Assembly (NCBI GenBank): GCA_035510855.1
Contig: DATKGG010000054.1
Location: 1 to 52,483, forward strand
Reading direction: 5' to 3'
DNA: 52,483 bases
Source of the DNA: Palsa-459 sp035510855
GTDB taxonomy: Bacteria > Actinomycetota > Acidimicrobiia > Acidimicrobiales > RAAP-2
The notes beneath the pieces are model-generated. The model had not been told where the DNA came from and made no database searches. It worked only from the letters and a program-made list of their open reading frames with translations. Shown here one piece after another: positions 1 to 7,642 of the stretch. Position 1 is the stretch's first letter; the number at the start of each line of letters is the position of its first letter. The position numbers were made by a program, and so were the translations under genes.

Positions 1-1155
1 GTCCCGTCGGTTCGACGTCTCACCGAGACGAGGGAGATCATCTTGTGCTGCGGCCCCGGCGGCGTCGGGAAGACCACCATCGCGGCGTCGGTCGCGATGC
101 TCGCCGCCACCTCGTCGCCGGGCCGGGTGCTCGTGCTGACGATCGACCCGGCGCGCCGGCTCGCCGACGCGCTCGGGCTGAAGGGGATCGGCAATGACGT
201 GACCCGGATCGACGACGCGACGCTCGCCGCAGCGGGCGCCACGCCGAGGGGCGAGCTGCACTGCGCGATGCTCGACATGAAGCAGTCCTGGGACGACCTC
301 ATCGTCCGCCACGCGCCCGACGAGCGCACCGCGGCGAGGATCCTGTCGAACCCGCTCTACCAGAACATCACCGGTCGCTTCGTCCAGTCCCACGACTACA
401 TCGCGATGGAGCGGCTCTTGGAGCTGCACTCGACGGGGGAGTGGGACCTCATCGTCGTCGACACCCCGCCGACCCGCAACGCGCTCGACTTCCTCGACGC
501 GCCCGCACGCATGGCGGACTTCTTTTCCTCGAGGCTCCTGCGCTGGCTCATCGCCCCAGCGAGGGGCGGGCTGCTCGGGATCGCCGCTCGTCCCTTCACA
601 CAGATCGCCGACCGGATCCTCGGCACCCAGTTCCTTGCCGACATCACCGAGTTCTTCCTGTCGATGCAGTCAATGTACGGCGGGTTCGTCGAGCGCGCGA
701 GAGCCGTGTCGCGGCTGCTCTCCGACGAGCGCACGTCCTTCCTCGTCGTCGCGACGCCCGAGCCCGCCCCGCTGCGCGAGGCCGAGTTCTTCCTGCGTGA
801 GCTCAAGTCGCGCCACTACGAGATCGGCGGGCTCGTGCTCAACCGCGCGCTGCCGCCGTCGCTGTCGCTCGCCGTGACCGAGGTCGCGGCCGACGAGCTC
901 GCTCGTGACGCCGCGTCGCTCGCCGCGACGGTGGCGACCGAGCTCGCCCTCGACAGAGCCACCGCCGAGCGCGTCCTCGGGATCGCGGCGAACACGACGC
1001 GCGAGTGGTCGGTCGTCGCACGTCGCGAGGCCGCCGCGCGCGACCGGATCGCCCACGCCGCGCCCGTCGTGGTCACGGTCCCGAGCCTCGACGAAGAGGT
1101 CGGCAACCTCGACGGCATCCTCGCGCTGGCGGGCATCCTCGGCGACGCCGCCTAG
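1..1155 (+). CDS. ArsA/GET3-family ATPase (5' truncated by window edge)
   Basis: The reading frame is open back to base 1, so the true start lies outside the window. Near the start is a deviant Walker A motif, CCGPGGVGKTT, of the SIMIBI/ArsA class. It is followed by TIDPARRLADALGL and a switch-like VVDTPPTRNALDFLD. This arrangement is typical of the actinobacterial ArsA-like ATPases that usually occur as an adjacent pair (Rv3679/Rv3680 type), so a sister gene probably lies just upstream. The family is soluble and couples ATP hydrolysis to conformational change; the substrate of the actinobacterial forms is not settled. Arsenic resistance is unlikely because no ars genes are nearby. The PHP gene follows after 19 bp and may be co-transcribed. 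Family confident, function open. Confidence 0.85.
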   Translation, partial: VPSVRRLTETREIILCCGPGGVGKTTIAASVAMLAATSSPGRVLVLTIDPARRLADALGLKGIGNDVTRIDDATLAAAGATPRGELHCAMLDMKQSWDDLIVRHAPDERTAARILSNPLYQNITGRFVQSHDYIAMERLLELHSTGEWDLIVVDTPPTRNALDFLDAPARMADFFSSRLLRWLIAPARGGLLGIAARPFTQIADRILGTQFLADITEFFLSMQSMYGGFVERARAVSRLLSDERTSFLVVATPEPAPLREAEFFLRELKSRHYEIGGLVLNRALPPSLSLAVTEVAADELARDAASLAATVATELALDRATAERVLGIAANTTREWSVVARREAAARDRIAHAAPVVVTVPSLDEEVGNLDGILALAGILGDAA

Positions 1156-1174
1156 CATTCGCGCAGAGACCGCG

Positions 1175-2086
1175 ATGCTCGACTATCACCTCCACCTCTG
1201 GCCGCACTCGGAGGCCACGACGTGGCTCAGCGTGGACCAGGTCGCCGAGTACTGCGAGACCGCGGCCGCCAAGGGCGTCACCCAGATCGCCCTCACCGAG
1301 CACCTCCACCGCTTCACCCAGGCGACCGACGTGGTCGGCCGGTTCTGGGAGCGCGCTGAGGACGCACCGGCGGTGCGCGCGGAGATCGCGGTGTACTTCG
1401 ACCACCACGCCCGCAGCGACCTCGACGCCTACGTGACCCTGTGCGAGTCGGCGAAGGCCGCGGGGCTCCCCGTCGTCACCGGGCTCGAGGTCGACTACTA
1501 CGCGGGCCAGATGGACGAGGTGGGCGCGCTCCTCGACGGCTACCCCTTTGACGTGCTGCTCGGCAGCGTGCACTGGATCGGGGCGTGGCAGTTCGACAGC
1601 ATCGAGAGCGCGGTGCACATGGCCGAGTGGGAGGCCCGCGACGTCGACGCGTGCTGGGAGGCCTACACGAGGTGCCTCGAGGAGCTCGCCGCCACGCGAA
1701 CGTGCGACGTGCTCGCCCATCCTGACCTCATCAAGCTCGCCGGCTTCATCCCAGACGCGCCGGCTGAGTGGTGGGACCGCATCGCCGAGGCCGCGGTGGC
1801 ATCGGCGATGAGCGCCGAGGTGTCCTCAGCCGGCTGGGCGAAGCCGGTCGGCGAGCAGTACCCAGCCCGGGGGCTCCTCGAGCGCTTTGCCGCGAACGGC
1901 GTGCGGTTCACGACCGCCTCGGACGCGCATCGCAACGAGCGCGTCGCGGACCGCGCGAGCGAGCTGGCAGCGCTGCTCAGGGACGTCGGGGTGAGCTCGC
2001 TGTCGTCCTACGTCGGCCGGACGCGCGTCGAGGTGCCGCTCGAGGACCCGTTGCCGGCGTCGAGCGCGCAGCACGCACCGACGTGA
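1175..2086 (+). CDS. PHP-domain phosphoesterase, histidinol-phosphatase-like
   Basis: 303 residues from the ATG at 1175; the open frame runs further upstream but that part has no family similarity. The protein begins with the metal-binding motif DYHLHLW, followed by ALTEHLHRF and, near the C-terminus, TTASDAHRNERV. These are the histidine/aspartate clusters of the PHP fold. Family members hydrolyse phosphate esters such as histidinol phosphate with divalent metals in the cytoplasm. No other his genes are present, so the substrate may differ. Length fits the HisK/HisJ-like group. It sits 19 bp after the ArsA-like gene. Confidence 0.75.
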   Translation: MLDYHLHLWPHSEATTWLSVDQVAEYCETAAAKGVTQIALTEHLHRFTQATDVVGRFWERAEDAPAVRAEIAVYFDHHARSDLDAYVTLCESAKAAGLPVVTGLEVDYYAGQMDEVGALLDGYPFDVLLGSVHWIGAWQFDSIESAVHMAEWEARDVDACWEAYTRCLEELAATRTCDVLAHPDLIKLAGFIPDAPAEWWDRIAEAAVASAMSAEVSSAGWAKPVGEQYPARGLLERFAANGVRFTTASDAHRNERVADRASELAALLRDVGVSSLSSYVGRTRVEVPLEDPLPASSAQHAPT

Positions 2087-2120
2087 GCGCCACGGTGCCC
2101 CGCGACGACGAGCGTGCGGC

Positions 2121-2429
2121 TCAGGCGGGGGTCTGTGCCTGCTGGGACCGGCGACGCGCGGCGAGCCACTGCTTGCGCAGCTTGCGTCGCTCCTCCTCGG
2201 AGGTGCCTCCCCACACGCCGGACTCCTGGTTCGTCGCGAGCGCGAAGTCGAGGCATGCCGTCATCGCCTCACACGAGGCGCAGACGCGCTTCGCAGCGGC
2301 GATCTGGTCGAGCGCCCCTCCGGTCGAGCCGATCGGGAAGAACATGTCGGGCTCGGTGCTGCGACACGCTGCCACCGTCCTCCAGTCGTCCATGTCCCAA
2401 TCGAAGGTGCGGTTCCACGTCAGTGCCAT
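2121..2429 (-). CDS. WhiB-family iron-sulfur transcriptional regulator
   Basis: 102 residues from the ATG at 2429. The longer frame to 2513 adds a non-conserved N-terminus and would include leader DNA. The four cluster cysteines are Cys22, Cys50, Cys53 and Cys59 (C-x27-C-x2-C-x5-C), followed by the family turn GVWGGTSEEERR and a basic tail for DNA contact. WhiB proteins bind a [4Fe-4S] cluster, interact with the sigma factor and control division, stress or redox genes. Which WhiB class this is cannot be fixed by eye. A purine-rich ribosome site (GGGAGCAGGGA) precedes the ATG. A strong promoter and a structured leader lie upstream (separate entries). Confidence 0.9.
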   Translation of the reverse strand: MALTWNRTFDWDMDDWRTVAACRSTEPDMFFPIGSTGGALDQIAAAKRVCASCEAMTACLDFALATNQESGVWGGTSEEERRKLRKQWLAARRRSQQAQTPA

Positions 2430-2451
2430 TCTTCGTCCCTGCTCCCCTGAA

Positions 2452-2469
2452 TCGTGAAACCTTTCACGA
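2452..2469. promoter_or_regulatory. Perfect 8-bp inverted repeat in the whiB leader
   Basis: TCGTGAAA-CC-TTTCACGA is a perfect palindrome with a 2-bp centre, 22 bp upstream of the whiB ATG and downstream of its predicted transcription start. It is AT-rich relative to its surroundings, which suggests a dimeric repressor operator. The 2-nt loop makes an RNA hairpin less likely. The binding protein is unknown. Confidence 0.5.
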
Positions 2470-2481
2470 CCCACCCTCTGC

Positions 2482-2503
2482 GATCCCCGTTTTGGGGGAG
2501 ATC
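2482..2503 (-). promoter_or_regulatory. Hairpin in whiB 5' leader
   Basis: Read on the minus strand, GATC-CCCC arms pair across a CAAAAC loop, giving a stem of about eight pairs with a small bulge immediately downstream of the predicted transcription start. It could stabilise the mRNA or contribute to regulation. No U-run follows, so a classical intrinsic terminator is not indicated. Confidence 0.35.
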
Positions 2504-2512
2504 GGCCCAGCA

Positions 2513-2541
2513 ATCGTACAAGTCACCCGAAGCCGTATCAA
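2513..2541 (-). promoter_or_regulatory. Sigma-70-type promoter for whiB
   Basis: On the minus strand TTGATA (2541-2536) and TACGAT (2518-2513) are separated by exactly 17 bp, close to the housekeeping consensus. The predicted start is near 2506, giving a leader of about 77 nt that contains the hairpin and palindrome described separately. Confidence 0.7.
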
Positions 2542-2584
2542 GGGCGGACTTGGCCGCGTTCGAACTCGCGCCGGGTAACCGGCG

Positions 2585-3307
2585 GTGAAGGTCTTCGCCC
2601 ACCGCGGTGACACGTCGGGCGCCACCGAGAACACGATCGGCGCCTTCCTGGCCGCGATCAAGGCGGGTGCCGACGGCGTCGAGCTCGACGTCCGCCGAAG
2701 CGCCGACGGGGCCCTGGTCGTCCACCACGACGCGGACATCCCCGACAGGGGCCCGGTCAGCGACCTGCTCGTGCGGGACCTGCCTCGCAGCATCGCCCTC
2801 CTCGACGAGGCGATGGCCGCCCTCGAGCCGCTCCTTGTCAACGTGGAGATCAAGAACGACCCGAGAGAGCCTGGGTTCGATCCGACCGGTTCGATCGGCC
2901 ACGACGTGGTCGGCCTCCTCGAGGAGCGGGGCGACCTCGACCGGGTCATCGTGTCGTCGTTCGACCTCGCAACCCTCGACTCGGTCCGACAGGCGAGTCC
3001 CGGGGTCGCGACGGGGTGGCTCCTTGGCTACGACGCGGCACCCCTCGAGGCGCTGCCGATCGCCCTCGCGCACGGATTCAGCGCGATCCACCCCTTCGTG
3101 CTCACTCTCGGCGACGACGCCGTCGTCGCGGCGCACGACGCGGGACTCGACGTGAACACCTGGACGGTCAACGCGCGACACGATCTCGAGCGGATGGCAG
3201 CCATCGGTGTCGACGTCGTCATCACCGACACCGTCGCGCTCGCGCTCGAGGTGGCCGGAACGACTCGATCGGCTCGAAATGGCGTGTCGGCCCCTCCCTC
3301 CGCTTGA
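2585..3307 (+). CDS. Glycerophosphodiester phosphodiesterase
   Basis: 240 residues from a GTG start. The N-terminal VFAHRGDTSGATENT, then GVELDVRRSADGALVVHHD, are the catalytic signature of the GDPD TIM barrel: His of HRG, Glu/Asp of ELDV metal ligands and the second His of HHD. Further conserved pieces are NVEIKN and TWTVNA. The enzyme hydrolyses glycerophosphodiesters to glycerol 3-phosphate and an alcohol. No signal peptide is seen, so it is probably cytoplasmic. The stop codon directly abuts the etfB ATG (3308), so the two may be translated from one message, though their functions are unrelated. Confidence 0.88.
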   Translation: MKVFAHRGDTSGATENTIGAFLAAIKAGADGVELDVRRSADGALVVHHDADIPDRGPVSDLLVRDLPRSIALLDEAMAALEPLLVNVEIKNDPREPGFDPTGSIGHDVVGLLEERGDLDRVIVSSFDLATLDSVRQASPGVATGWLLGYDAAPLEALPIALAHGFSAIHPFVLTLGDDAVVAAHDAGLDVNTWTVNARHDLERMAAIGVDVVITDTVALALEVAGTTRSARNGVSAPPSA

Positions 3308-4093
3308 ATGAGCGCCATGAACGTCGTCGTCTGTGTGAAGCAGATCCCAGATCCCGCCGCGCCGCCCTCCCTTGACCCCGAGACCCACACGCTCGATCGT
3401 TCCGGGAAGCTGATCCTCGACGACTCGGACGCCTACGGCGTGGAGATGGCCCTCCAGCTCGTCGACGCCGCGGGCGGCGGCGAGGTCACGCTCGTGTCGA
3501 TGGCGCCCAACTCGGAGACCGGCGGACTGCGCACCGCGCTCGCGATGGGCGCGTCCAAGGCGATCCTGGTCAGCGACCCCGCGCTCAAGGGCACCGACGC
3601 CCTCGGCACGGCCAAGGTGCTCGCCGCGGCGATCCGTCGGACGCCGTTCGACCTCGTGCTCGCCGCGACCGAGTCGACCGACGGCTACACGGGGACCACG
3701 CCGGTCCAGTTAGCCGAGCTCTTGGGACTGCCGTCGATCACCTTTGCGAAGTCGGTCGCGATCGACGGCTCGACGGTCAAGGTCGAGCGCCAGACCGAGG
3801 CCGGGTTCGACGAGGTCAGCTCGCCGTTGCCTGCGGTCGTGACGGTCACTGCCGGTGTCGTCGAGCCGCGGTACCCGTCGTTCAAGGGGATCATGGCGGC
3901 CAAGTCGAAGCCGGTCGACCACGTGACCGTGGCGGACCTCGGCTTGGACGGCCAGGTCGGCTTCGCGGGTGCGCGCCAGGAGATCCTGGACGTCATCGCG
4001 GCCGAGTCGAGGGACCACGGTGAGATCGTCGAGGACGACGGTGACGGCGCGGCACGCATCGTCACGTTCCTCGAAGCAGTCAAGGCCATCTGA
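3308..4093 (+). CDS. etfB: Electron transfer flavoprotein beta subunit (housekeeping)
   Basis: 261 residues; an ATG three codons downstream (3317) is an equally good start because MNVVVCVKQIPDP is the usual family N-terminus. The ETF-beta fold is evident from CVKQIPDP, the DDSDAYGVEMALQL segment and the AATESTDGYTG nucleotide-binding region. EtfB with EtfA carries electrons from acyl-CoA and other dehydrogenases to ETF:quinone oxidoreductase. etfA follows after 10 bp with a strong ribosome site. This pair is conventional, unlike the ETF pair in the mycofactocin locus at 31.3-34.7 kb. Confidence 0.93.
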   Translation: MSAMNVVVCVKQIPDPAAPPSLDPETHTLDRSGKLILDDSDAYGVEMALQLVDAAGGGEVTLVSMAPNSETGGLRTALAMGASKAILVSDPALKGTDALGTAKVLAAAIRRTPFDLVLAATESTDGYTGTTPVQLAELLGLPSITFAKSVAIDGSTVKVERQTEAGFDEVSSPLPAVVTVTAGVVEPRYPSFKGIMAAKSKPVDHVTVADLGLDGQVGFAGARQEILDVIAAESRDHGEIVEDDGDGAARIVTFLEAVKAI

Positions 4094-4103
4094 GGAGGAG
4101 ACG

Positions 4104-5066
4104 ATGCCCGTCAACACCATCTGGGTCGTGGCCGAGCCGGCATCCGGCGGGATCACGACGACGAGCCTCGAGCTCCTGACCGCCGCACGGGGTCTTGGAA
4201 GCGAGGTGGCCGCGATCAGCTGGGGCCCCGCGACTGCGTCGAACGCCCCGCTGTTCGGCGAGTACGGCGCGACGACGGTCCACGATGTCGGCGACCTCGG
4301 TGGGTCGTTGCCGGGTGTCCCGGTCGCCGCGGCGATCGCGACCCTCGCAGGCTCGGGGGCCCCTGACGCGATCCTGGTCCCCGCCAGCTACGACGGGCGC
4401 GACATCGCAGGCCGGCTGTCCGCGCGCCTCGACCGCCCCGTGCTCACCAACGTCACGGGCCTCGGCGAGGAGGGCTCGCTCGTCTCGGAGCACCCGGTGT
4501 TCGGCGGTTCCCTCACCGTGAAGTCGAGGTTCACCTCTGAGGCGCCCGGCATCTTCGTGATCAGGGCGAAGAGCTTCGCGGCAGAGCCCGCGGGCGGTGC
4601 CCCCGCCGCGCTGGCAGCGCTCGGGGTGCCTGAGACGGGCGCCACAGGCACGGCCACGATCACCGCGAGCCACGCAGAGGAGCGCACCGGTCCGTCGCTC
4701 GACGAGGCGTCGATCGTGGTCTCGGGCGGCCGCGGGCTCGGGGAGGCGTCTGCCTACGCGATGATCGAGGAGCTCGCGACGCTGCTGCACGGCGCTGCAG
4801 GCGCGAGCCGCGCGATCGTCGACGCCGGCTGGGTCCCGTACTCGCACCAGGTCGGCCAAACAGGCAAGACCGTCAAGCCCGCGGTCTACCTCGCGTTCGG
4901 CATCTCGGGCGCGACGCAGCACCTCGTCGGCATGAAGGGCTCGAGGACGATCGTCGCGGTCAACAAGGACCGCGACGCGCCGATCTTCTCGATCGCGGAC
5001 CTCGGCATCGTGGGCGACGTGCACAAGGTGCTGCCCGCCCTCATCGACGCGCTGAAGAACCGGTAG
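4104..5066 (+). CDS. etfA: Electron transfer flavoprotein alpha subunit (housekeeping)
   Basis: 320 residues. The ATG at 4104 follows an AGGAGGAG ribosome site; the longer open frame upstream overlaps etfB and is not coding. The C-terminal FAD domain has the family pattern SGGRGLGE, then YSHQVGQTGKTVKP, ISGATQHLVGM, IVAVNKDRDAPIF and ADLGIVGD. It forms the alpha/beta heterodimer with EtfB and holds the redox-active FAD. The pair likely serves fatty-acid or amino-acid oxidation. Confidence 0.94.
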   Translation: MPVNTIWVVAEPASGGITTTSLELLTAARGLGSEVAAISWGPATASNAPLFGEYGATTVHDVGDLGGSLPGVPVAAAIATLAGSGAPDAILVPASYDGRDIAGRLSARLDRPVLTNVTGLGEEGSLVSEHPVFGGSLTVKSRFTSEAPGIFVIRAKSFAAEPAGGAPAALAALGVPETGATGTATITASHAEERTGPSLDEASIVVSGGRGLGEASAYAMIEELATLLHGAAGASRAIVDAGWVPYSHQVGQTGKTVKPAVYLAFGISGATQHLVGMKGSRTIVAVNKDRDAPIFSIADLGIVGDVHKVLPALIDALKNR

Positions 5067-5082
5067 CGACCGGGACGGTCGC
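5066..5082 (+). terminator. Possible weak hairpin terminator after etfA
   Basis: GCGACCG-GGA-CGGTCGC is a perfect 7-bp stem with a 3-nt loop that begins at the last base of the etfA stop codon. No T-run follows, so it is at best a GC-rich terminator of the kind common in actinobacteria, or a 3'-end stabiliser. Confidence 0.4.
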
Positions 5083-5135
5083 GCGAGGAATCGCCGTGCG
5101 CGCGCGACGTGCAGGGGTAGTGTCGCGACCGCTCC

Positions 5136-6563
5136 ATGCTCTTCTACACCTTTGACTTCGCCATCTTCTTCGGGGTGGTCTATGCGGGCGCATGGCTGCT
5201 TAACCGCCGCGTCGTCGCGTGGAAGCTGTGGGTGCTCGCAGCCTCGTACTACTTCTACGCCTACTGGGACTGGCGGTTCTGCTTCCTGCTCGCCGCGTCC
5301 ACGCTGATCTCGCACCTGGGCGCGACTGGGATCAGCGCGGCCAGCACCGAGCGTGTCCGACGCATCTGGCTCGCGTCCTCGATCACGGGCCTGCTCGGTC
5401 TGCTTGGATACTTCAAGTACTACAGCTTCTTCGCGGTCAACGTCGACAACGCGCTTCGCGGCATCGGCCTCGGCAACGCGGTGCCGTTGCTCACCCCGAC
5501 GCTGCCGATCGCGATCTCCTTCTTCACGTTCATGGCGGTGAGCTACGTCGTCGACGTCTACCGGGGCCAGCTCAAGCCCGCGACGCCGATCGACCTGGCC
5601 GTGTATCTCTCGTTCTTCCCGCACCTCGTCGCTGGGCCCATCGTGCGCGGCACCGAGCTGCTCCCACAGATCCGCCGGCCGAGAGACGCACAGAGCATCG
5701 ACTTCGCGCGCGCGTCGACGCTCATCATGAGCGGGCTGTTCAAGAAGCTCGTCATCAGCTCGTACATGAACAACAACATCGTGACGCCAGTGTTCGGCTC
5801 GCCGAATGCGCACAGCGCGCTCGAGGTGCTGTTCGCGGTGTGGGGCTACGCAGTCGAGATCTACTGCGACTTCTCGGGCTACACCGACATCGCGATCGGG
5901 ATCGCGTTGCTGCTCGGCATCAAGTTCCCGGTCAACTTCGACGGCCCCTACACGGCGAGGAGCCTCCAGGACTTCTGGCGGCGCTGGCACATCACTCTGT
6001 CGAGGTGGCTCCGCGACTACCTCTACATCCCCCTCGGCGGCAACCGGGGCTCGACGCTCCTGACGGCCCGGAACATCATGCTCACGATGGTGCTCGGCGG
6101 GCTCTGGCACGGCGCCAACTGGACATTCCTCGCCTGGGGTGCCCTCCACGGGGCCGGCCAGGTGACGGGCCACCTGCGGCGCACCCACCGCGAGCGCCGG
6201 GGCTTGGCGCTCGAGAACGACGCCACCTTCGCCAAGGTCCGCCAGCGGTTCCTGACCTTTCAGTACGTCTCGCTCGGCTGGCTGTTCTTCAACGCGTCGT
6301 CGATGTCGAACGCCTACGCCATGCTCGGCCGGCTCTTCAGCGGCTGGGGGCAGCCCTCCCCGCTCGTGACGCCGCTGCTCGTCGTCACGATCGGCGCGGT
6401 CATCGCCGTCCAGTACGTCCCTCGGCGCCTGGTCGACAACGCCGTCGCGGCGTTCGGCCGCGCCGCGGTGCCCGTCCAGGTCGTCGCGCTCGGCCTTGGG
6501 CTGCTGTGCACGACGACGCTGATGCCCGCGGGCGTGCCGTCGTTCATCTACTACAAGTTCTAA
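5136..6563 (+). CDS. MBOAT-family O-acyltransferase (AlgI-like)
   Basis: 475-residue polytopic membrane protein. Core AlgI/MBOAT motifs are present: IYCDFSGYTDIAIG, then FWRRWHITLSRWLRDYLYIP and GLWHGANWTFLAWG. The last two contain the catalytic-region histidines. Family members move acyl groups across or onto extracytoplasmic polysaccharides or glycoconjugates. The next gene, 10 bp downstream, encodes a membrane-anchored SGNH protein, the usual partner in AlgI/AlgX- or DltB/DltD-like acylation systems. The acceptor here is unknown. Confidence 0.9.
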   Translation: MLFYTFDFAIFFGVVYAGAWLLNRRVVAWKLWVLAASYYFYAYWDWRFCFLLAASTLISHLGATGISAASTERVRRIWLASSITGLLGLLGYFKYYSFFAVNVDNALRGIGLGNAVPLLTPTLPIAISFFTFMAVSYVVDVYRGQLKPATPIDLAVYLSFFPHLVAGPIVRGTELLPQIRRPRDAQSIDFARASTLIMSGLFKKLVISSYMNNNIVTPVFGSPNAHSALEVLFAVWGYAVEIYCDFSGYTDIAIGIALLLGIKFPVNFDGPYTARSLQDFWRRWHITLSRWLRDYLYIPLGGNRGSTLLTARNIMLTMVLGGLWHGANWTFLAWGALHGAGQVTGHLRRTHRERRGLALENDATFAKVRQRFLTFQYVSLGWLFFNASSMSNAYAMLGRLFSGWGQPSPLVTPLLVVTIGAVIAVQYVPRRLVDNAVAAFGRAAVPVQVVALGLGLLCTTTLMPAGVPSFIYYKF

Positions 6564-6573
6564 CGGAGATGCC

Positions 6574-7572
6574 ATGAGCGACTTCTCAACACCGACACGA
6601 CAGCGACGCAGCCGCCACGGTGACGCCCCGACGTCGGCGCTGCGCGCAGGCGTCGTGCTCCTCTGCGCCTTTGGTCTGTGGCTCGTCATGGACGCGACAG
6701 TGCTCCAGCACAACGCGACGGTCCAGGCGCCCCTGGGCGCGAGGCGCACCGCAGCCCTCGACGTCTTGGACCCGCTCTCCGAGCTCGCCCGCGCGCTCGG
6801 CCTGGACCTGCCGGTCGGCTGGTCGAACGTCGCGCTGGACCGGACGGCCGACGGTGGCTTCACCTACCCGACCGTGCCGCCAACGACGAAGCCCGTGGGT
6901 CCGACGACCACGACCACCATCATCAGGAACCCGACCCGCGCGCATCCACTGCGGGTGCTGCTGATCGGTGACTCGATCGGCGAGGACCTCGACGCGCCCC
7001 TCTTGAGCGACCTCACCGCCACGGGCGTCATCTCGGTGAACACGTTCGGCAAGGTGAGCACGGGCCTCACCAGGCTCGACTACTTCAACTGGATCGAAGA
7101 GCTCATCGGGCTCGTCTACGAGGACCGCCCGAACATCATCATCGGGATGATGGGCGCGAACGACTCCCAGAGCTTCGTCCGTCCCGAGCTGAGGTACGGC
7201 TCGACGGCGTGGCGGGCGAAGTACATTCAAAACGCGGGCCAGCTCTTCTCGATCGGAAAGGCAGACGGCCGCAAGATGTTCTGGGTCTCGGTGCCGGCGA
7301 TCCAAAACCCGGGACTGAACAAGGAATGGAACCTCGTGCGAAACCTCCAGCAGAAGGCCGCCAGCCAGCACCACGTGCTTTACATCGACTCGGACCTCAC
7401 GCTCGCGCCGAACGGCCACTACGCCGCGTACCTGAACGTGGGTGGCCAGTTGACGCTGGTACGAACCCCGAGCGATGGGATCCACCTGACGCCCGCGGGC
7501 GGGGCGCTGCTCGCCCAGGCGGTCATGATCGCGTTCAAGCGCGATCTCGGCCTGCGGCACCTGCACTGGTAG
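6574..7572 (+). CDS. Membrane-anchored SGNH/GDSL hydrolase-like protein (DUF459-like), MBOAT partner
   Basis: 332 residues. A basic N-terminus is followed by one hydrophobic segment (about residues 22-41), then a Pro/Thr-rich linker (about 100-120) and an SGNH domain. The SGNH blocks are visible: LLIGDSIGED (nucleophile Ser), IIIGMMGANDSQ (Asn) and DGIHLTPAGG (Asp/His). The catalytic domain should lie outside the membrane. Its start is 10 bp from the MBOAT stop, so the two are probably one operon for O-acylation of a surface glycan. Esterase or transferase activity cannot be told apart from sequence. Confidence 0.82.
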   Translation: MSDFSTPTRQRRSRHGDAPTSALRAGVVLLCAFGLWLVMDATVLQHNATVQAPLGARRTAALDVLDPLSELARALGLDLPVGWSNVALDRTADGGFTYPTVPPTTKPVGPTTTTTIIRNPTRAHPLRVLLIGDSIGEDLDAPLLSDLTATGVISVNTFGKVSTGLTRLDYFNWIEELIGLVYEDRPNIIIGMMGANDSQSFVRPELRYGSTAWRAKYIQNAGQLFSIGKADGRKMFWVSVPAIQNPGLNKEWNLVRNLQQKAASQHHVLYIDSDLTLAPNGHYAAYLNVGGQLTLVRTPSDGIHLTPAGGALLAQAVMIAFKRDLGLRHLHW

Positions 7573-7642
7573 GAGGCTGCGCGCACCGCAGGCCTGCGAC
7601 ACCGCGCCGTTAGGGTTTGGCGATCACGTAGATAGAGGAACG

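Noticed and set aside
4080..6863. A 927-residue open frame on the minus strand across etfA and the MBOAT gene
   Set aside because: Arg/Asp/Glu-rich low-complexity translation antisense to two well-conserved genes; an artefact of very high GC.
7579..7607. GCGCG...GCAGGCCTGC...CGCGC nested repeat after the SGNH gene as a terminator
   Set aside because: The inner palindrome needs a tiny loop and the outer arms are weak; no T-run. Too poor to call.
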